This document shows, one piece after another, positions 7,607 to 16,865 of a DNA stretch of 38,729 nt. This DNA comes from an uncultured Sterolibacterium sp. (GTDB lineage Bacteria; Pseudomonadota; Gammaproteobacteria; Burkholderiales; Rhodocyclaceae): positions 1 through 38,729 of the forward strand of contig CAILCO010000020.1 in assembly GCA_903832735.1 (NCBI GenBank), in the 5' to 3' direction. The notes beneath the pieces are model-generated. The model searched no databases, was not told where the DNA came from, and was given only the letters and a program-made list of their open reading frames with translations. The position numbers and the translations under genes were made by a program. Position 1 is the stretch's first letter; each line of letters begins with the position of its first letter.

Positions 7607-9934
7607 TTGCCCGACGCACTCCGCTGGTTCCTCTATCCCGCTCTGATCATCGCCGGCCTGCTCCTGGCCGCCGCCGCGCTGCTCGGCATCAGCGTCATCC
7701 TCGCCTACCCGCAACTGCCTTCGCTCGAGGTGCTGACCGACTACCAGCCGAAGATCCCGCTCCGTGTCTATAGCGCCGACGCCCATCTGATCGGCGAGTT
7801 CGGCGAGGAGCGGCGTGCTTTGGTGGCCATCGCCGAGGTCCCGGCCATCATGAAACAGGCCATCCTCGCCGCGGAAGACGAGCGCTTCTATCAGCACGGC
7901 GGCGTCGACACCATCGGGGTGCTGCGCGCCGCCTATTCCAACTTCCTCAGCGGCGGCAAGCGCCAGGGCGCCTCGACGATAACCATGCAAGTGGCGCGAA
8001 ACTTCTTCCTCTCCAGCGAAAAGACCCTCTCGCGCAAACTCTACGAGGCGCTGCTCGCCTTCAAGATCGAGGCCAGCCTGTCCAAGGATGAGATTCTCCA
8101 ACTCTACATCAATCAGATCTATCTCGGCCAGCGCGCCTACGGCTTCGCCGGGGCCGCCCAGATCTATTTCGGTAAACCGCTCAAGGACATCAGCATCGCC
8201 GAGGCGGCCATGCTCGCCGGCCTGCCCAAGGCACCGTCAGCCTACAATCCGGTGGCCAATCCGAAGCGCGCCAAGATGCGTCAAATGTACGTGCTTCGTC
8301 GCATGAGGGAACTCGGTTCGATAACTGCAGAACAACTGGCCACAGCACAGACCGAGTCCCTTCACGTCAAGCGCGACTTCAACGATTTCGGCGTCCATGC
8401 CGAGTATGTCGCCGAGATGGCGCGCCAGATGGCCATTGAGCGTTTCCCGGAAGAAGCCTACGACCGCGGCCTTAGAGTCATCACCACGATCACTCTGGCC
8501 GATCAGGAGGCCGCCTATACGAACTTGCGCAAGACCGTCATGGAATACGATCACCGCCACGGTTACCGGGGCGCGGAAGGCTATATCGACATGAGCGAGA
8601 TCAAGTCCGACCAGGACGAGGAACTCGAAGACGCGCTGACAGACTACGACGACAATGACGATCTTCTGGCCGCTGTCGTGCTGACAGCCGACAGCAAAGA
8701 AGTCCGCGCCTACCTGCGCGGCGGCGAAGTGGTCAGAGTCAGTGGCGACGGCCTCAAGTTCGCCGCCCGGATGATCGACGACAAGGCTCCGGCCAACAAA
8801 CGTCTGCGCCGCGGGGCGGTGATCCGCCTGTCCAAGGACGGCAAGAAGCCCTGGCAGATTTCCCAGGTGCCCGAGGTCGAGGCCGGCTTCGTCGCGGCGA
8901 GTCCGATCGACGGCGCGGTGCGTGCCCTGGTCGGCGGCTTCGACTTCAACCGCAACAAGTTCAACCACATCACGCAAGCCTGGCGCCAGCCCGGTTCCAG
9001 TTTCAAGCCCTTCATCTACTCGGCCGCCATGGAGAAAGGGTATACGCCAGCGTCGGTGTTCCCGGACGAGCCTATCGTCATCTCCGCGGCCGAAACCGGC
9101 AGTCAGGCCTGGGCGCCGAGAAACTACGACGGCAAGTACGAGGGTCCGATGTCGCTGCGCACCGCCTTGGCGAAGTCGAAGAACCTGGTATCGATCCGCC
9201 TGCTGAGAGCCATCGGCGCCAACTACGCGCAGGACTATATCGCGCGTTTCGGCTTCGATCCGGAAAAGCATCCGCCGTATCTCACCATGGCCCTGGGCGC
9301 AGGCTCGGTGACGCCGTGGCAACAACTCACGGCCTATTCCGTTTTCGCCAATGGCGGCTACAAGATCGAGCCCTATATCGTGCGCCAAATCATCGACAGT
9401 CAGGGCAAGGTGCTGGCGGAGACTCAGCCTGCGGTCGCCGGCGATGAACAACTGCGCGTGATCGATGCGCGCAACGCCTTCCTGCTCGACAGCATGATGC
9501 ACGACGTGGTCCGGCGAGGCACGGCGACACGCGCCATGTCCTTGAAGCGCGGCGATCTCGCCGGCAAGACCGGTACCACTAACGACTACATCGACGCCTG
9601 GTTCTGCGGCTACCAGGCGACCCTGGTCGGCATCGCCTGGATCGGTTTCGACCAGCCCAGGAAACTCGGCAATAGTGAAACGGGCGGCACGGCGGCGCTG
9701 CCGATGTGGATCGGCTTCATGGAAAAAGCGCTCGCCGGTCAACCGGAAAGTTATATGGAGGCACCTACCGGCCTCGTCACGATTACCGCAACGGACCCCG
9801 CCAGCGGCAAAAAACTCCCCGAGTTCGTCTACCAGGAACATCTGCCGGCGCCGACCGGGGGCAGCGGCCCGGCACCGGAGCAACTTGCCGCCCCCGTGCA
9901 GGATGCCAAACCGAAGGCGGTGGAAAACCGCTAG
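7607..9934 (+). CDS. mrcA: Penicillin-binding protein 1A (glycosyltransferase/transpeptidase)
   Basis: Bifunctional class A PBP that polymerises glycan strands and crosslinks peptides in the periplasm. The start is TTG at 7607 (MPDALRWF) with AGGA nine to twelve bases ahead; longer frames would run through the TATAAT. An N-terminal membrane anchor spans about residues 9-33. The GT51 domain follows with EDERFYQHGGVD (catalytic Glu) and GASTITMQVARNF. The transpeptidase domain has SSFK (nucleophile Ser near residue 465), SKN and KTGTT (near 653). Length 775 residues fits PBP1A (also called ponA). Divergent from pilM, as is usual in betaproteobacteria. Its TAG stop is the first three bases of a tandem repeat. 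Confidence 0.96.
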   Translation: MPDALRWFLYPALIIAGLLLAAAALLGISVILAYPQLPSLEVLTDYQPKIPLRVYSADAHLIGEFGEERRALVAIAEVPAIMKQAILAAEDERFYQHGGVDTIGVLRAAYSNFLSGGKRQGASTITMQVARNFFLSSEKTLSRKLYEALLAFKIEASLSKDEILQLYINQIYLGQRAYGFAGAAQIYFGKPLKDISIAEAAMLAGLPKAPSAYNPVANPKRAKMRQMYVLRRMRELGSITAEQLATAQTESLHVKRDFNDFGVHAEYVAEMARQMAIERFPEEAYDRGLRVITTITLADQEAAYTNLRKTVMEYDHRHGYRGAEGYIDMSEIKSDQDEELEDALTDYDDNDDLLAAVVLTADSKEVRAYLRGGEVVRVSGDGLKFAARMIDDKAPANKRLRRGAVIRLSKDGKKPWQISQVPEVEAGFVAASPIDGAVRALVGGFDFNRNKFNHITQAWRQPGSSFKPFIYSAAMEKGYTPASVFPDEPIVISAAETGSQAWAPRNYDGKYEGPMSLRTALAKSKNLVSIRLLRAIGANYAQDYIARFGFDPEKHPPYLTMALGAGSVTPWQQLTAYSVFANGGYKIEPYIVRQIIDSQGKVLAETQPAVAGDEQLRVIDARNAFLLDSMMHDVVRRGTATRAMSLKRGDLAGKTGTTNDYIDAWFCGYQATLVGIAWIGFDQPRKLGNSETGGTAALPMWIGFMEKALAGQPESYMEAPTGLVTITATDPASGKKLPEFVYQEHLPAPTGGSGPAPEQLAAPVQDAKPKAVENR

Positions 9935-10047
9935 TGCCCGTCGTTGTCCGAAGGACAACCCAGGGCTCTTGTGCCACGGAGCAGGTGCTAGTGCCCGCCG
10001 CTGCCTGAAAGACAACCCAGGGCTCTTGTGCCACGGAGTAGGTGCTA
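9932..10047. repeat. Family A repeat, two tandem 57-bp units; edges form stops of mrcA and cyaY
   Basis: Two units (9932-9988 and 9989-10045) begin TAGTGCCCG and end GCAGGTGC or GTAGGTGC, each followed by TAG. Unit 1 contains the hairpin GTTGTCCGAAGGACAAC (7-bp stem). In unit 2 the corresponding left arm is degraded. The first TAG is the stop codon of mrcA (plus), and the CTA at 10045-10047 is the stop codon of cyaY (minus). The same unit occurs twice at 17331-17445. Confidence 0.88.
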
Positions 10048-10377
10048 GTCGTCGCCGAAACTGATCGCAGCGCCCGACTGTTCGCCGATGCACTGGGCCA
10101 GCACGGAAAGCAGTTCGCCGCCGTCGCGCGCGCTTGTCCAGCGACTGCCATCGACAGACTCCGCCTTGAAGTGATAGCCACCGGACTTGGCGGCGATCCA
10201 GATCTCGCGTGCGGCGGTATGGCGGTTGATGATGATCTTGCTGCCATTGACGAACTCGATTTCCAACACCCCGCCCTGCTTCATTTCGAAATCGAGATCG
10301 GCGCCGGATTTCTCCAGCGCCTGCTCGATGCGCGCCAGCATCGTATCCGCACACGCGTTGAATTCGTGCTCATCCAT
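10045..10377 (-). CDS. cyaY: Frataxin-like iron protein CyaY
   Basis: Small acidic cytoplasmic protein that binds iron and modulates iron-sulfur cluster assembly by IscS. The start is ATG at 10377 (MDEHEFNACAD), with GGGAG at good spacing; an upstream extension lacks support. The 110 residues show the frataxin pattern: an acidic first helix (ADTMLARIEQALEKSGADLDFE), VLEIEFVNGSKIIINRHTAAREIWIAAKSGGYHF and a final helix LLSVLAQCIGEQ. Divergent from lptM/lysA, an arrangement common in proteobacteria. The stop codon lies in the end of the family A repeat. Confidence 0.94.
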   Translation of the reverse strand: MDEHEFNACADTMLARIEQALEKSGADLDFEMKQGGVLEIEFVNGSKIIINRHTAAREIWIAAKSGGYHFKAESVDGSRWTSARDGGELLSVLAQCIGEQSGAAISFGDD

Positions 10378-10424
10378 TGCCGGCTCCCGTGATAGCATCG
10401 AAATTTTCCATCCGCCCCTGCACC

Positions 10425-10607
10425 ATGCGCATTTTGCACCTCAGCATCCTGGTTTGCTTCCTGTCCATCCTCGCCGGTTGCGGTACCAAGGGGCCGCTGG
10501 TCAAGCCCGCTGGCCAGCCCAGCCCGCCCATCCTCGGCGGGCCGACAACGACGCCCGGAGCGGAATCTCGACCCGATAATAGCAACGCAACCAAGCCCGC
10601 ACAATGA
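10425..10607 (+). CDS. lptM: LPS translocon maturation lipoprotein LptM (YifL family)
   Basis: Short lipoprotein of 60 residues whose family assists disulfide maturation of LptD in the LPS transporter. The sequence shows a signal peptide with lipobox LAGC followed by the family signature GTKGPLVKP and a Pro-rich tail. ATG at 10425 is chosen because it starts the signal peptide (MRILHLSILV). Its stop overlaps the lysA ATG (ATGA), so the two are coupled. Confidence 0.88.
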   Translation: MRILHLSILVCFLSILAGCGTKGPLVKPAGQPSPPILGGPTTTPGAESRPDNSNATKPAQ

Positions 10608-11851
10608 ACCCTTTCACCTACCGCCAGGGGATACTCTACGCCGAGGATCTGCCGCTGGCCGGCATCGCCGGACGTTTCAGTACGCCGTGCTACGTCTATT
10701 CCCGCGCCGCGCTCACCGCCGCTTACGAAGCCTATCGCAGTGCACTGGCCGGCCGCTCCGCGCATATCTGCTACGCCGTCAAGGCCAATTCCAACCTGGC
10801 CATACTCAACCTCTTCGCCCGTCTGGGGGCCGGCTTCGACATCGTCTCCGGCGGCGAACTCGCCCGCGTCCTGGCCGCCGGCGGGCGGGCCGCGGACGTG
10901 GTGTTCTCCGGCGTGGGCAAGACCCGCGAGGAACTGCGGGCGGCGCTGACAGCAGCTATCGGCTGTTTCAACGTCGAATCGGAGAGCGAGTTGATCCGCC
11001 TCTCGGGAATCGCGGAACAGATGGGCGTGACCGCTCCGATCGCACTGCGCGTCAATCCGGATGTCGATGCCAAGACCCACCCTTACATTTCCACCGGTCT
11101 CAAGAACAATAAATTCGGCATCGCTATCGAGGACGCCCTGCCACTTTATCGACGCGCCCGGATGATGCCCGGAATTGCCATCAAGGGCATCGCCTGCCAT
11201 ATCGGATCGCAACTGCTCGACCCCGCACCGGCGGCCGAAGCGGCGCTTCGAGTGCTGGCTTTGGCCGACCGGCTGGCCGCCGAAGGCATCGATCTGGCCG
11301 ATCTCGATCTGGGTGGCGGCATGGGCATACGCTATCACGACGAGGAAGTTCCCGGCACCGCCGAATATCTCGCGCCGATGCTCGACCTGCTCAAGGACCG
11401 GCGCGAGCGGCTGGTCTTCGCGCCGGGCCGCTCGCTGGTCGGCAGCGCGGGCCTGCTGCTGACCCGGGTGGAAGTGGTGAAGCATGGTGCCGAGAAAAGC
11501 TTCGCCATCGTCGATGCGGCGATGAACGATCTGATGCGCCCGGCGCTCTACGACGCCTGGCACGACATCCTGCCGGTGCGCCGCGACGGCGGCAGCGAAA
11601 GACTTTACGAAGTGGTCGGTCCGGTCTGCGAGAGCGGCGACTTTCTCGGTCACGGGCGTAGCCTGGCCATCGCCGAAGGCGACCTGCTCGCCGTGATGAG
11701 CGCCGGCGCTTACGGCATGGCCATGAGTTCAAACTACAATAGCCGTCCGCGCGCCGCGGAAGTGCTGGTCGACGGCGGGCAGGCGCATCTCATCCGGGAC
11801 CGCGAAAGCGTGGCGCAACTCTACGAACTGGAGCGCATCGTCCCGCTCTGA
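10604..11851 (+). CDS. lysA: Diaminopimelate decarboxylase
   Basis: PLP enzyme making L-lysine from meso-diaminopimelate, the last step of the pathway. The 415 residues contain the PLP-lysine motif YAVKANSN (Lys near residue 61), the glycine-rich LDLGGGMGI phosphate loop, and the GPVCESGD active-site segment near the C-terminus with SAGAYGMAMSSNYNSRPRAAEV, all typical of LysA. Start ATG at 10604 overlaps the lptM stop. Convergent with hslU; 33 bases separate the stops. Confidence 0.97.
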   Translation: MNPFTYRQGILYAEDLPLAGIAGRFSTPCYVYSRAALTAAYEAYRSALAGRSAHICYAVKANSNLAILNLFARLGAGFDIVSGGELARVLAAGGRAADVVFSGVGKTREELRAALTAAIGCFNVESESELIRLSGIAEQMGVTAPIALRVNPDVDAKTHPYISTGLKNNKFGIAIEDALPLYRRARMMPGIAIKGIACHIGSQLLDPAPAAEAALRVLALADRLAAEGIDLADLDLGGGMGIRYHDEEVPGTAEYLAPMLDLLKDRRERLVFAPGRSLVGSAGLLLTRVEVVKHGAEKSFAIVDAAMNDLMRPALYDAWHDILPVRRDGGSERLYEVVGPVCESGDFLGHGRSLAIAEGDLLAVMSAGAYGMAMSSNYNSRPRAAEVLVDGGQAHLIRDRESVAQLYELERIVPL

Positions 11852-11884
11852 GCAGGACATTCCGCGCCTGGAGCGCTACAATTT

Positions 11885-13231
11885 TTACAACACGTAGCGC
11901 GCCAGATCCTCGCTCTGGGCGAGTTCCTTGAGCCGGCTGTCGACATAGGCCGCATCGATGGTCACCACTTCGGTGCCGCGCCGGCCTGCTTCGAAGGAAA
12001 CATCCTCGAGCAGTTTCTCCATCACCGTGTAGAGGCGACGCGCGCCGATGTTCTCGGTCTTCTCATTGACCGCGAAAGCGATCTCGGCCAGGCGCCGGAT
12101 GCCGTCGGCGGCGAATTCCAGCGCCACCATTTCGGTGCCGAGCAAGGCCTGGTACTGGCGCGTGAGACAGGCATCGGTGGCGGTCAAGATGCGCTCGAAA
12201 TCATCGATAGAAAGCGAGTCGAGTTCGACCCTGATCGGAAAGCGGCCCTGCATTTCCGGGATCAAGTCGGACGGTTTGGCGAGATGAAATGCGCCGCTGG
12301 CGATGAACAGGATGTGATCGGTCTTGATCATGCCGTACTTGGTCGACACCGTGGTGCCCTCGACCAGCGGCAGGAGGTCGCGCTGCACGCCCTGGCGCGA
12401 GACATCGGCCCCCTGCATTTCCGACCGGGTGGCGATCTTGTCGATCTCGTCGAGGAACACGATGCCGTTCTGCTCGACATTCAGCAGAGCCTGCGCCTTG
12501 ACCTCGTCGTCATTGATCAAACGCGCCGCCTCCTCGTCGGCGAGTGCCTTCAGGGCATCCTTGATTTTCAGCTTGCGGGTGCGCCGCTTGTTGCCGCCGA
12601 GATTCTGGAACATGCCCTGGATCTGCTGCGTCAGATCCTCCATGCCGGGCGGCGCGAAGATTTCCATCTGCGCCGAGACGGCGGCAAGCTCGATCTCGAT
12701 TTCCTTGTCGTCGAGTTCGCCTTCGCGAAGTTTCTTGCGAAACTTCTGCCGCGTCGCGCCATCCCGGGCCTCTTCCGCGTCGCCGCCGGCGGCCGCGGTG
12801 GAACCGAGCGGGCGCGCCGCGGGCAGCAGCACGTCGAGCACGCGATCCTCGGCGGCATCGAGTGCCCGATCACGCATGACGCGCATCGCCGCCTCGCGGG
12901 CATCCTTGATTGCCGTCTCGGCCAGATCGCGGATGATGGTATCGACGTCGCGGCCGACATAGCCGACCTCGGTGAACTTGGTCGCCTCGACCTTGATAAA
13001 GGGCGCGTTGGCGAGCCGGGCCAGACGCCGAGCGATTTCGGTCTTGCCCACGCCGGTGGGCCCGATCATCAGGATATTCTTCGGTGTGATCTCGGTCCGC
13101 AACGGCTCCGCTACCTGTGCCCGGCGCCAGCGATTGCGCAGGGCAATGGCGACGGCGCGCTTGGCGCGGGACTGGCCGACGATGTGCTTGTCGAGTTCGG
13201 AGACGATCTCGGCTGGGGTCATTTGGGTCAT
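11885..13231 (-). CDS. hslU: ATP-dependent protease ATPase subunit HslU
   Basis: AAA+ unfoldase that feeds substrates to the HslV peptidase in the cytoplasm. Walker [10 protein letters not shown] and Walker [12 protein letters not shown] are present, as are the HslU intermediate domain and the C-terminal [20 protein letters not shown] with the terminal YVL tail that docks into HslV. Start ATG at 13231 ([10 protein letters not shown]; an internal ATG three codons later is also possible) overlaps the hslV TAA by one base (TAATG). The length of 448 residues is normal. Confidence 0.97.
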   Translation of the reverse strand: MTQMTPAEIVSELDKHIVGQSRAKRAVAIALRNRWRRAQVAEPLRTEITPKNILMIGPTGVGKTEIARRLARLANAPFIKVEATKFTEVGYVGRDVDTIIRDLAETAIKDAREAAMRVMRDRALDAAEDRVLDVLLPAARPLGSTAAAGGDAEEARDGATRQKFRKKLREGELDDKEIEIELAAVSAQMEIFAPPGMEDLTQQIQGMFQNLGGNKRRTRKLKIKDALKALADEEAARLINDDEVKAQALLNVEQNGIVFLDEIDKIATRSEMQGADVSRQGVQRDLLPLVEGTTVSTKYGMIKTDHILFIASGAFHLAKPSDLIPEMQGRFPIRVELDSLSIDDFERILTATDACLTRQYQALLGTEMVALEFAADGIRRLAEIAFAVNEKTENIGARRLYTVMEKLLEDVSFEAGRRGTEVVTIDAAYVDSRLKELAQSEDLARYVL

Positions 13232-13767
13232 TATTCCAGCGTCTCGATCAGATGGCTCTGGTTGGTATAGATGCAAATGTCGCCGGCGATGGCCAGCGAT
13301 TTCTTGACGATGTCGGCAGGGCCTAGCTCGGTATTCTCGAGCAGGGCGCGGGCCGCGGAATGGGCGTAGGGTCCGCCGCTGCCGATCGCGACCAGACCCA
13401 GTTCCGGCTCCAGCACATCGCCATTGCCGGTGATGACCAGCGAATGCTCGCGGTCGGCCACCGCCAGCATCGCCTCGAGCCGGCGCAACATGCGATCGGT
13501 ACGCCAGTCCTTGGCCAGTTCCACGGCGCTCCTCAGGAGATTGCCCTGATGTTTTTCCAGTTTAGCCTCAAAGCGCTCGAACAGTGTGAAGGCATCTGCC
13601 GTGCCGCCCGCGAAGCCGGCCAGGATGCGCTCGTTATAAAGCCGCCGCACCTTGCGCGCCGTGCTCTTTATGACAATGTTGCCGAGCGTCACCTGGCCAT
13701 CCCCGCCCAGGGCGACTTGGGCGCCGCGCCGGACGGAAAGGATGGTGGTACCGTGATATTGTTCCAT
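13231..13767 (-). CDS. hslV: ATP-dependent protease peptidase subunit HslV
   Basis: Threonine peptidase that forms the proteolytic core with HslU. ATG at 13767 gives MEQYHG followed by [23 protein letters not shown], where the first Thr (residue 7) should become the N-terminal nucleophile. Further landmarks are [24 protein letters not shown] and [16 protein letters not shown]. Length 178. The open frame continues upstream but that is unrelated sequence. Confidence 0.96.
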   Translation of the reverse strand: MEQYHGTTILSVRRGAQVALGGDGQVTLGNIVIKSTARKVRRLYNERILAGFAGGTADAFTLFERFEAKLEKHQGNLLRSAVELAKDWRTDRMLRRLEAMLAVADREHSLVITGNGDVLEPELGLVAIGSGGPYAHSAARALLENTELGPADIVKKSLAIAGDICIYTNQSHLIETLE

Positions 13768-13868
13768 GGCTTCCTCAGGTTCGCTTCTCATGGCCAGCGG
13801 CGGGCCGGGAAAAGTAGCACATCGCTGGCGGGGGTGCAATTTCTTCAGCCGCTTGGTCAGCCGCGCGT

Positions 13869-15059
13869 TCAGCCAATCTGGCAGACCAGTCCCTTCAAGT
13901 ATTCCCCCTCGGGGAAATCCAGCAACACCGGATGATCGGCGGCGGCCGAGAGGCGCTGCACGATGCGCGCCTCGACCTTCGCATCCTGCGCCGCACCCGC
14001 GACGATCTTCTGAAACAGTTCGATGCCGATGCCGCCGGAGCAGGAGTAGGTCATCAGAATGCCGCCCGGCGCCAGCAGCCGGAAACCATACAGATTGATG
14101 TCCTTGTAGGCGCGCGCGGCGCGCTCGGCGTGGGCGGGAGACGGGGCAAACTTGGGCGGATCGAGCACGATCAGATCGAATCTTTCCCCGGCCGCGGCAA
14201 GAACGCGGAGTTCGGCAAAGACGTCGGCCTCGCGCCATTCTGCGCGCTGCGCATCGAGTTGCGGATTGAGCGCAAGGTTGTTCGCGGCAGATATCAGCGC
14301 CGGTCCCGAACTGTCCACCGAGAGCACCGAGGCGGCGCCTCCGGCCAGCGCCTGCAGGGAAAATCCCCCCGTGTAACAGAAGCAGTTGAGCACGCGCCGG
14401 CCCTGCGCGAGTTGCCGGCAGGCTAGCCGGTTCTCGCGCTGATCGAGATAAAAGCCGGTCTTGTGCCCGGCGACGATGTCCACAGCCATGCGCACGCCAG
14501 ACTCCTCGATCACCGGGAAAGCGCTCCCCTCCTCGCCATGGAGCCAGCCGCAGCGCACAGGCAGTCCTTCCAGGGTGCGCAGGTCGGCATCCGAGCGCTC
14601 ATAAATACGGGCGCAGCCGGTGGCCTTGATCAGTGCGCCGACGATGGCATCGCGCCATTTCTCGGCGCCGGCGGAAGACAGTGCCAACACCAGGGTGTCG
14701 CCATAACAGTCGCAGATGACGCCGGGCAGGCCATCGGACTCGGCATGCAGCAGACGCAGGCCCTGCTGAGTGGCGAGGCCGGGCAGATCGGTGCGGCGTG
14801 AAAGCGCCTGGGCTATGCGCCGCTTGAAGAAGGCGTCGTCTATGGTCTCGGCCGGATCGAAGCTCCAGACCCGGGCGCGTATCCGCGAATCGGGACTCCA
14901 CGCCGCGCGGCCGAGCACTCGGCCGTCGGCACTCGCCACCTCGACCGTGTCGCCGCTACGCGCGCGACCGGCAAGGCGATCCACGGCACCATCGAAAATC
15001 CAGGGGTGGCGGCGCAGGGCCGAACGTTCCCGGCCCGGCTTGAGGATCAGCTGGCTCAT
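13869..15059 (-). CDS. rlmI: RlmI-type 23S rRNA (cytosine-C5) methyltransferase
   Basis: Class I SAM-dependent methyltransferase of the RlmI/YccW family, which modifies 23S rRNA cytosine. The N-terminal PUA domain spans about residues 1-75 ([21 protein letters not shown]), followed by an EEHUD-like region and the Rossmann fold: [20 protein letters not shown] (SAM motif), SVDSSGPAL, and the DPPKFAPS motif IV. Length 396 fits. It is 101 bases upstream of hslV and 54 bases downstream of the dehydrogenase gene on the same strand. The exact target nucleotide is inferred from the family. Confidence 0.88.
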   Translation of the reverse strand: MSQLILKPGRERSALRRHPWIFDGAVDRLAGRARSGDTVEVASADGRVLGRAAWSPDSRIRARVWSFDPAETIDDAFFKRRIAQALSRRTDLPGLATQQGLRLLHAESDGLPGVICDCYGDTLVLALSSAGAEKWRDAIVGALIKATGCARIYERSDADLRTLEGLPVRCGWLHGEEGSAFPVIEESGVRMAVDIVAGHKTGFYLDQRENRLACRQLAQGRRVLNCFCYTGGFSLQALAGGAASVLSVDSSGPALISAANNLALNPQLDAQRAEWREADVFAELRVLAAAGERFDLIVLDPPKFAPSPAHAERAARAYKDINLYGFRLLAPGGILMTYSCSGGIGIELFQKIVAGAAQDAKVEARIVQRLSAAADHPVLLDFPEGEYLKGLVCQIG

Positions 15060-15113
15060 GGGGTCGCGTAGGCCTTCAGGCGCGGGAAGTCGGCTGCCAT
15101 CACGCCCGGCGCA

Positions 15114-16061
15114 TCAGTGTTGATCTTCAAAACGGCGAACCTCCCGCCCGTCCAGATAATCCAGGAGTACGTCTGCGGCGGCTTCGGCAAAGTCCTCGTA
15201 CTTCTTGTCGGTAGGCCAGCCCAGATGCGGCGTCAGCACGACGTTAGTCAAGGTCGTCAGAGGATGTCCTGGCGGCAGCGGCTCGGTATCGAACACATCC
15301 AGGCCGGCACCGGCGATGCGCCGGTGCGCCAGCGCCGCCACCAGCGCGGCTTCATCGACGATCGGGCCGCGCGCCGTATTGATCAGGATCGCCGTCGATT
15401 TCATCAGTGCCAGGCGGCGCTGATCGAGCAAGCCGCGCGTGTCCGCTGCCAGGGTTGCGTGAATCGAGACGATGTCCGCCGCGCGCAGCAATTCATCCAG
15501 CTCGCAGGCTACCGCCCCCGCCGCCGCCGCCCTGCCATCATCGGGACGGCGGCTCCAGGAAAGCACGCGCATGCCGAAAGCGTTGGCCAGTTTCGCGACG
15601 TGGCTGCCGACGTGGCCGAGACCGACGATGCCCAGGGTCTTGCCTTTAAGCTCGCGGCCCAGCGGGGTCGGCCAGGCGCCGGACTTGACCGCCGCATCGG
15701 CAACGGGAATATGGCGCATCAAGGCAATGGCCAGGCCGATGGCCAGCTCCGCCGCACCGCTGGAATAGCCACCGGCCGCCTTGGCCACGATGATCCCGCG
15801 CTCCTCGGCCGCCTTCAGATCGATGTGGTAAGCGTGGTTGCCGGTTTGCGCGAGTATCCTCAGGTCCGGGAGTCGCTCGATCAGCGCCCGGGTAAACCGG
15901 GTGCGCTCGCGATTGGCCACCAGCGCGTCGAAACCGCGCAAGGAATCCGGGTCGCCGAACGGCCCGGTGAAAACCCGCACCTCGGCTCGGGCCCGCAAGC
16001 GCGCGAGGCCGGCAGTTTGTTCATAGGCTTGATGAATATCATCGAGGACCGCAACACGCAT
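15114..16061 (-). CDS. D-2-hydroxyacid dehydrogenase, NAD-binding
   Basis: Member of the D-isomer-specific 2-hydroxyacid dehydrogenase family (glycerate, lactate, phosphoglycerate type); the substrate cannot be told from sequence. The Rossmann motif GIVGLGHVGSHVA is central, followed by NTARGPIVDEAALVAAL (with the substrate Arg region) and TPHLGW containing the catalytic His. The catalytic Glu lies in DTEPLPPGHPL. Start ATG at 16061 gives MRVAVLDDIHQ; GAGGTG precedes it at good spacing. Length 315 is usual. First gene of the minus-strand run toward hslU. Confidence 0.9.
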   Translation of the reverse strand: MRVAVLDDIHQAYEQTAGLARLRARAEVRVFTGPFGDPDSLRGFDALVANRERTRFTRALIERLPDLRILAQTGNHAYHIDLKAAEERGIIVAKAAGGYSSGAAELAIGLAIALMRHIPVADAAVKSGAWPTPLGRELKGKTLGIVGLGHVGSHVAKLANAFGMRVLSWSRRPDDGRAAAAGAVACELDELLRAADIVSIHATLAADTRGLLDQRRLALMKSTAILINTARGPIVDEAALVAALAHRRIAGAGLDVFDTEPLPPGHPLTTLTNVVLTPHLGWPTDKKYEDFAEAAADVLLDYLDGREVRRFEDQH

Positions 16062-16143
16062 GGTTTCACCTCTCAATCGCCAGAGAAATTAAACAGAGCT
16101 GGCAGCGCGCAACAGTGCATCACTGCTTCGAACAACGGCAGTC

Positions 16144-16149
16144 TATAAT
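16144..16149 (+). promoter_or_regulatory. Possible -10 box ahead of the ICMT-like gene
   Basis: A perfect TATAAT in the divergent region, about 52 bases before the start codon at 16202. No clear -35 at proper spacing. Confidence 0.25.
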
Positions 16150-16201
16150 CCGCGCTGCCGTGCCTCAGCATACTACTTCTCTCCGAGCTACCGCCAAACC
16201 C

Positions 16202-16861
16202 ATGCCGGACAAGTTCTACGACACGCTGATGCGCGTGCCCATCATCGCTTACACGATATTTTTTGTCGTCCGCGAACTAAATGGGCTGAGACAGATCATC
16301 GGTCAGCATCCCACGTTCGACCACGACCTGGGATTCATCTTCAATCTTGCGGCGCGGATCTCGGTTCTCCAGTTCATGCTGCTGCTGGTATTGTTTCATG
16401 TCGTCAGGTACCAGCCGCTGAAGAAGTTCGATGCCCTGGCGCCCAAAGTCACCGCCCTGCTTGGCTTGACCCTGAGCCTGACGGTGCTGCTGCTGCCCAG
16501 AGCCGGGGCAGATCCCCGGTTCGACGGCGCGTCCTTGTTATTCACGCTCTCCGGAAACATCTTGTCCATCGTGGCCTTGATGACGCTGGGCCGATCGCTC
16601 AGCATCATGCCGGAAGCGCGCAAACTGGTCGTCGGCGGTCTGTATCGGTGGATCCGCCATCCCCTCTACTTCGCCGAGGAAATCGCGCTGATCGGCGTTT
16701 TTCTCCAGTTCCGCACCTGGACGGCGGCTGCGCTGCTGTCCGCGCATTTGATCTTCCAACTCCTGCGCATGCACTGGGAAGAGAAGATACTCAACGAGAG
16801 CTTTCCCGAATACGGCGAATACTGCCGCAGGACTCACCGTTTGATTCCCGGCGTTTATTGA
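16202..16861 (+). CDS. Isoprenylcysteine carboxyl methyltransferase-like membrane protein
   Basis: Predicted integral-membrane methyltransferase of the ICMT/phospholipid methyltransferase superfamily; substrate unknown. The 219 residues have five or so hydrophobic spans, then the family signature VVGGLYRWIRHPLYFAEE (Arg-His-Pro SAM-binding region) and a C-terminal HWEEKILNESFPEYGEYCRRTHRLIPGVY, matching the E/R/P tail of the family. ATG at 16202 (MPDKFYDTLM) is preferred over longer frames that run into the intergenic region. Four bases separate it from the next gene, so they are likely cotranscribed. Confidence 0.8.
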   Translation: MPDKFYDTLMRVPIIAYTIFFVVRELNGLRQIIGQHPTFDHDLGFIFNLAARISVLQFMLLLVLFHVVRYQPLKKFDALAPKVTALLGLTLSLTVLLLPRAGADPRFDGASLLFTLSGNILSIVALMTLGRSLSIMPEARKLVVGGLYRWIRHPLYFAEEIALIGVFLQFRTWTAAALLSAHLIFQLLRMHWEEKILNESFPEYGEYCRRTHRLIPGVY

Positions 16862-16865
16862 AGCC

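Noticed and set aside
9932-10045. CRISPR-like tandem repeats
   Set aside because: Units are 57-58 bp, directly adjacent and without unique spacers; the two loci have only two units each and no cas genes.
8237-10354. Long antisense open frame opposite mrcA
   Set aside because: The frame mirrors mrcA in GC-rich DNA, has Arg/Gly-rich low-complexity translation and no domain, unlike mrcA, which has complete catalytic motifs.
10370-11653. Open frame antisense to lysA
   Set aside because: lysA has all PLP motifs, and the antisense translation is compositional.
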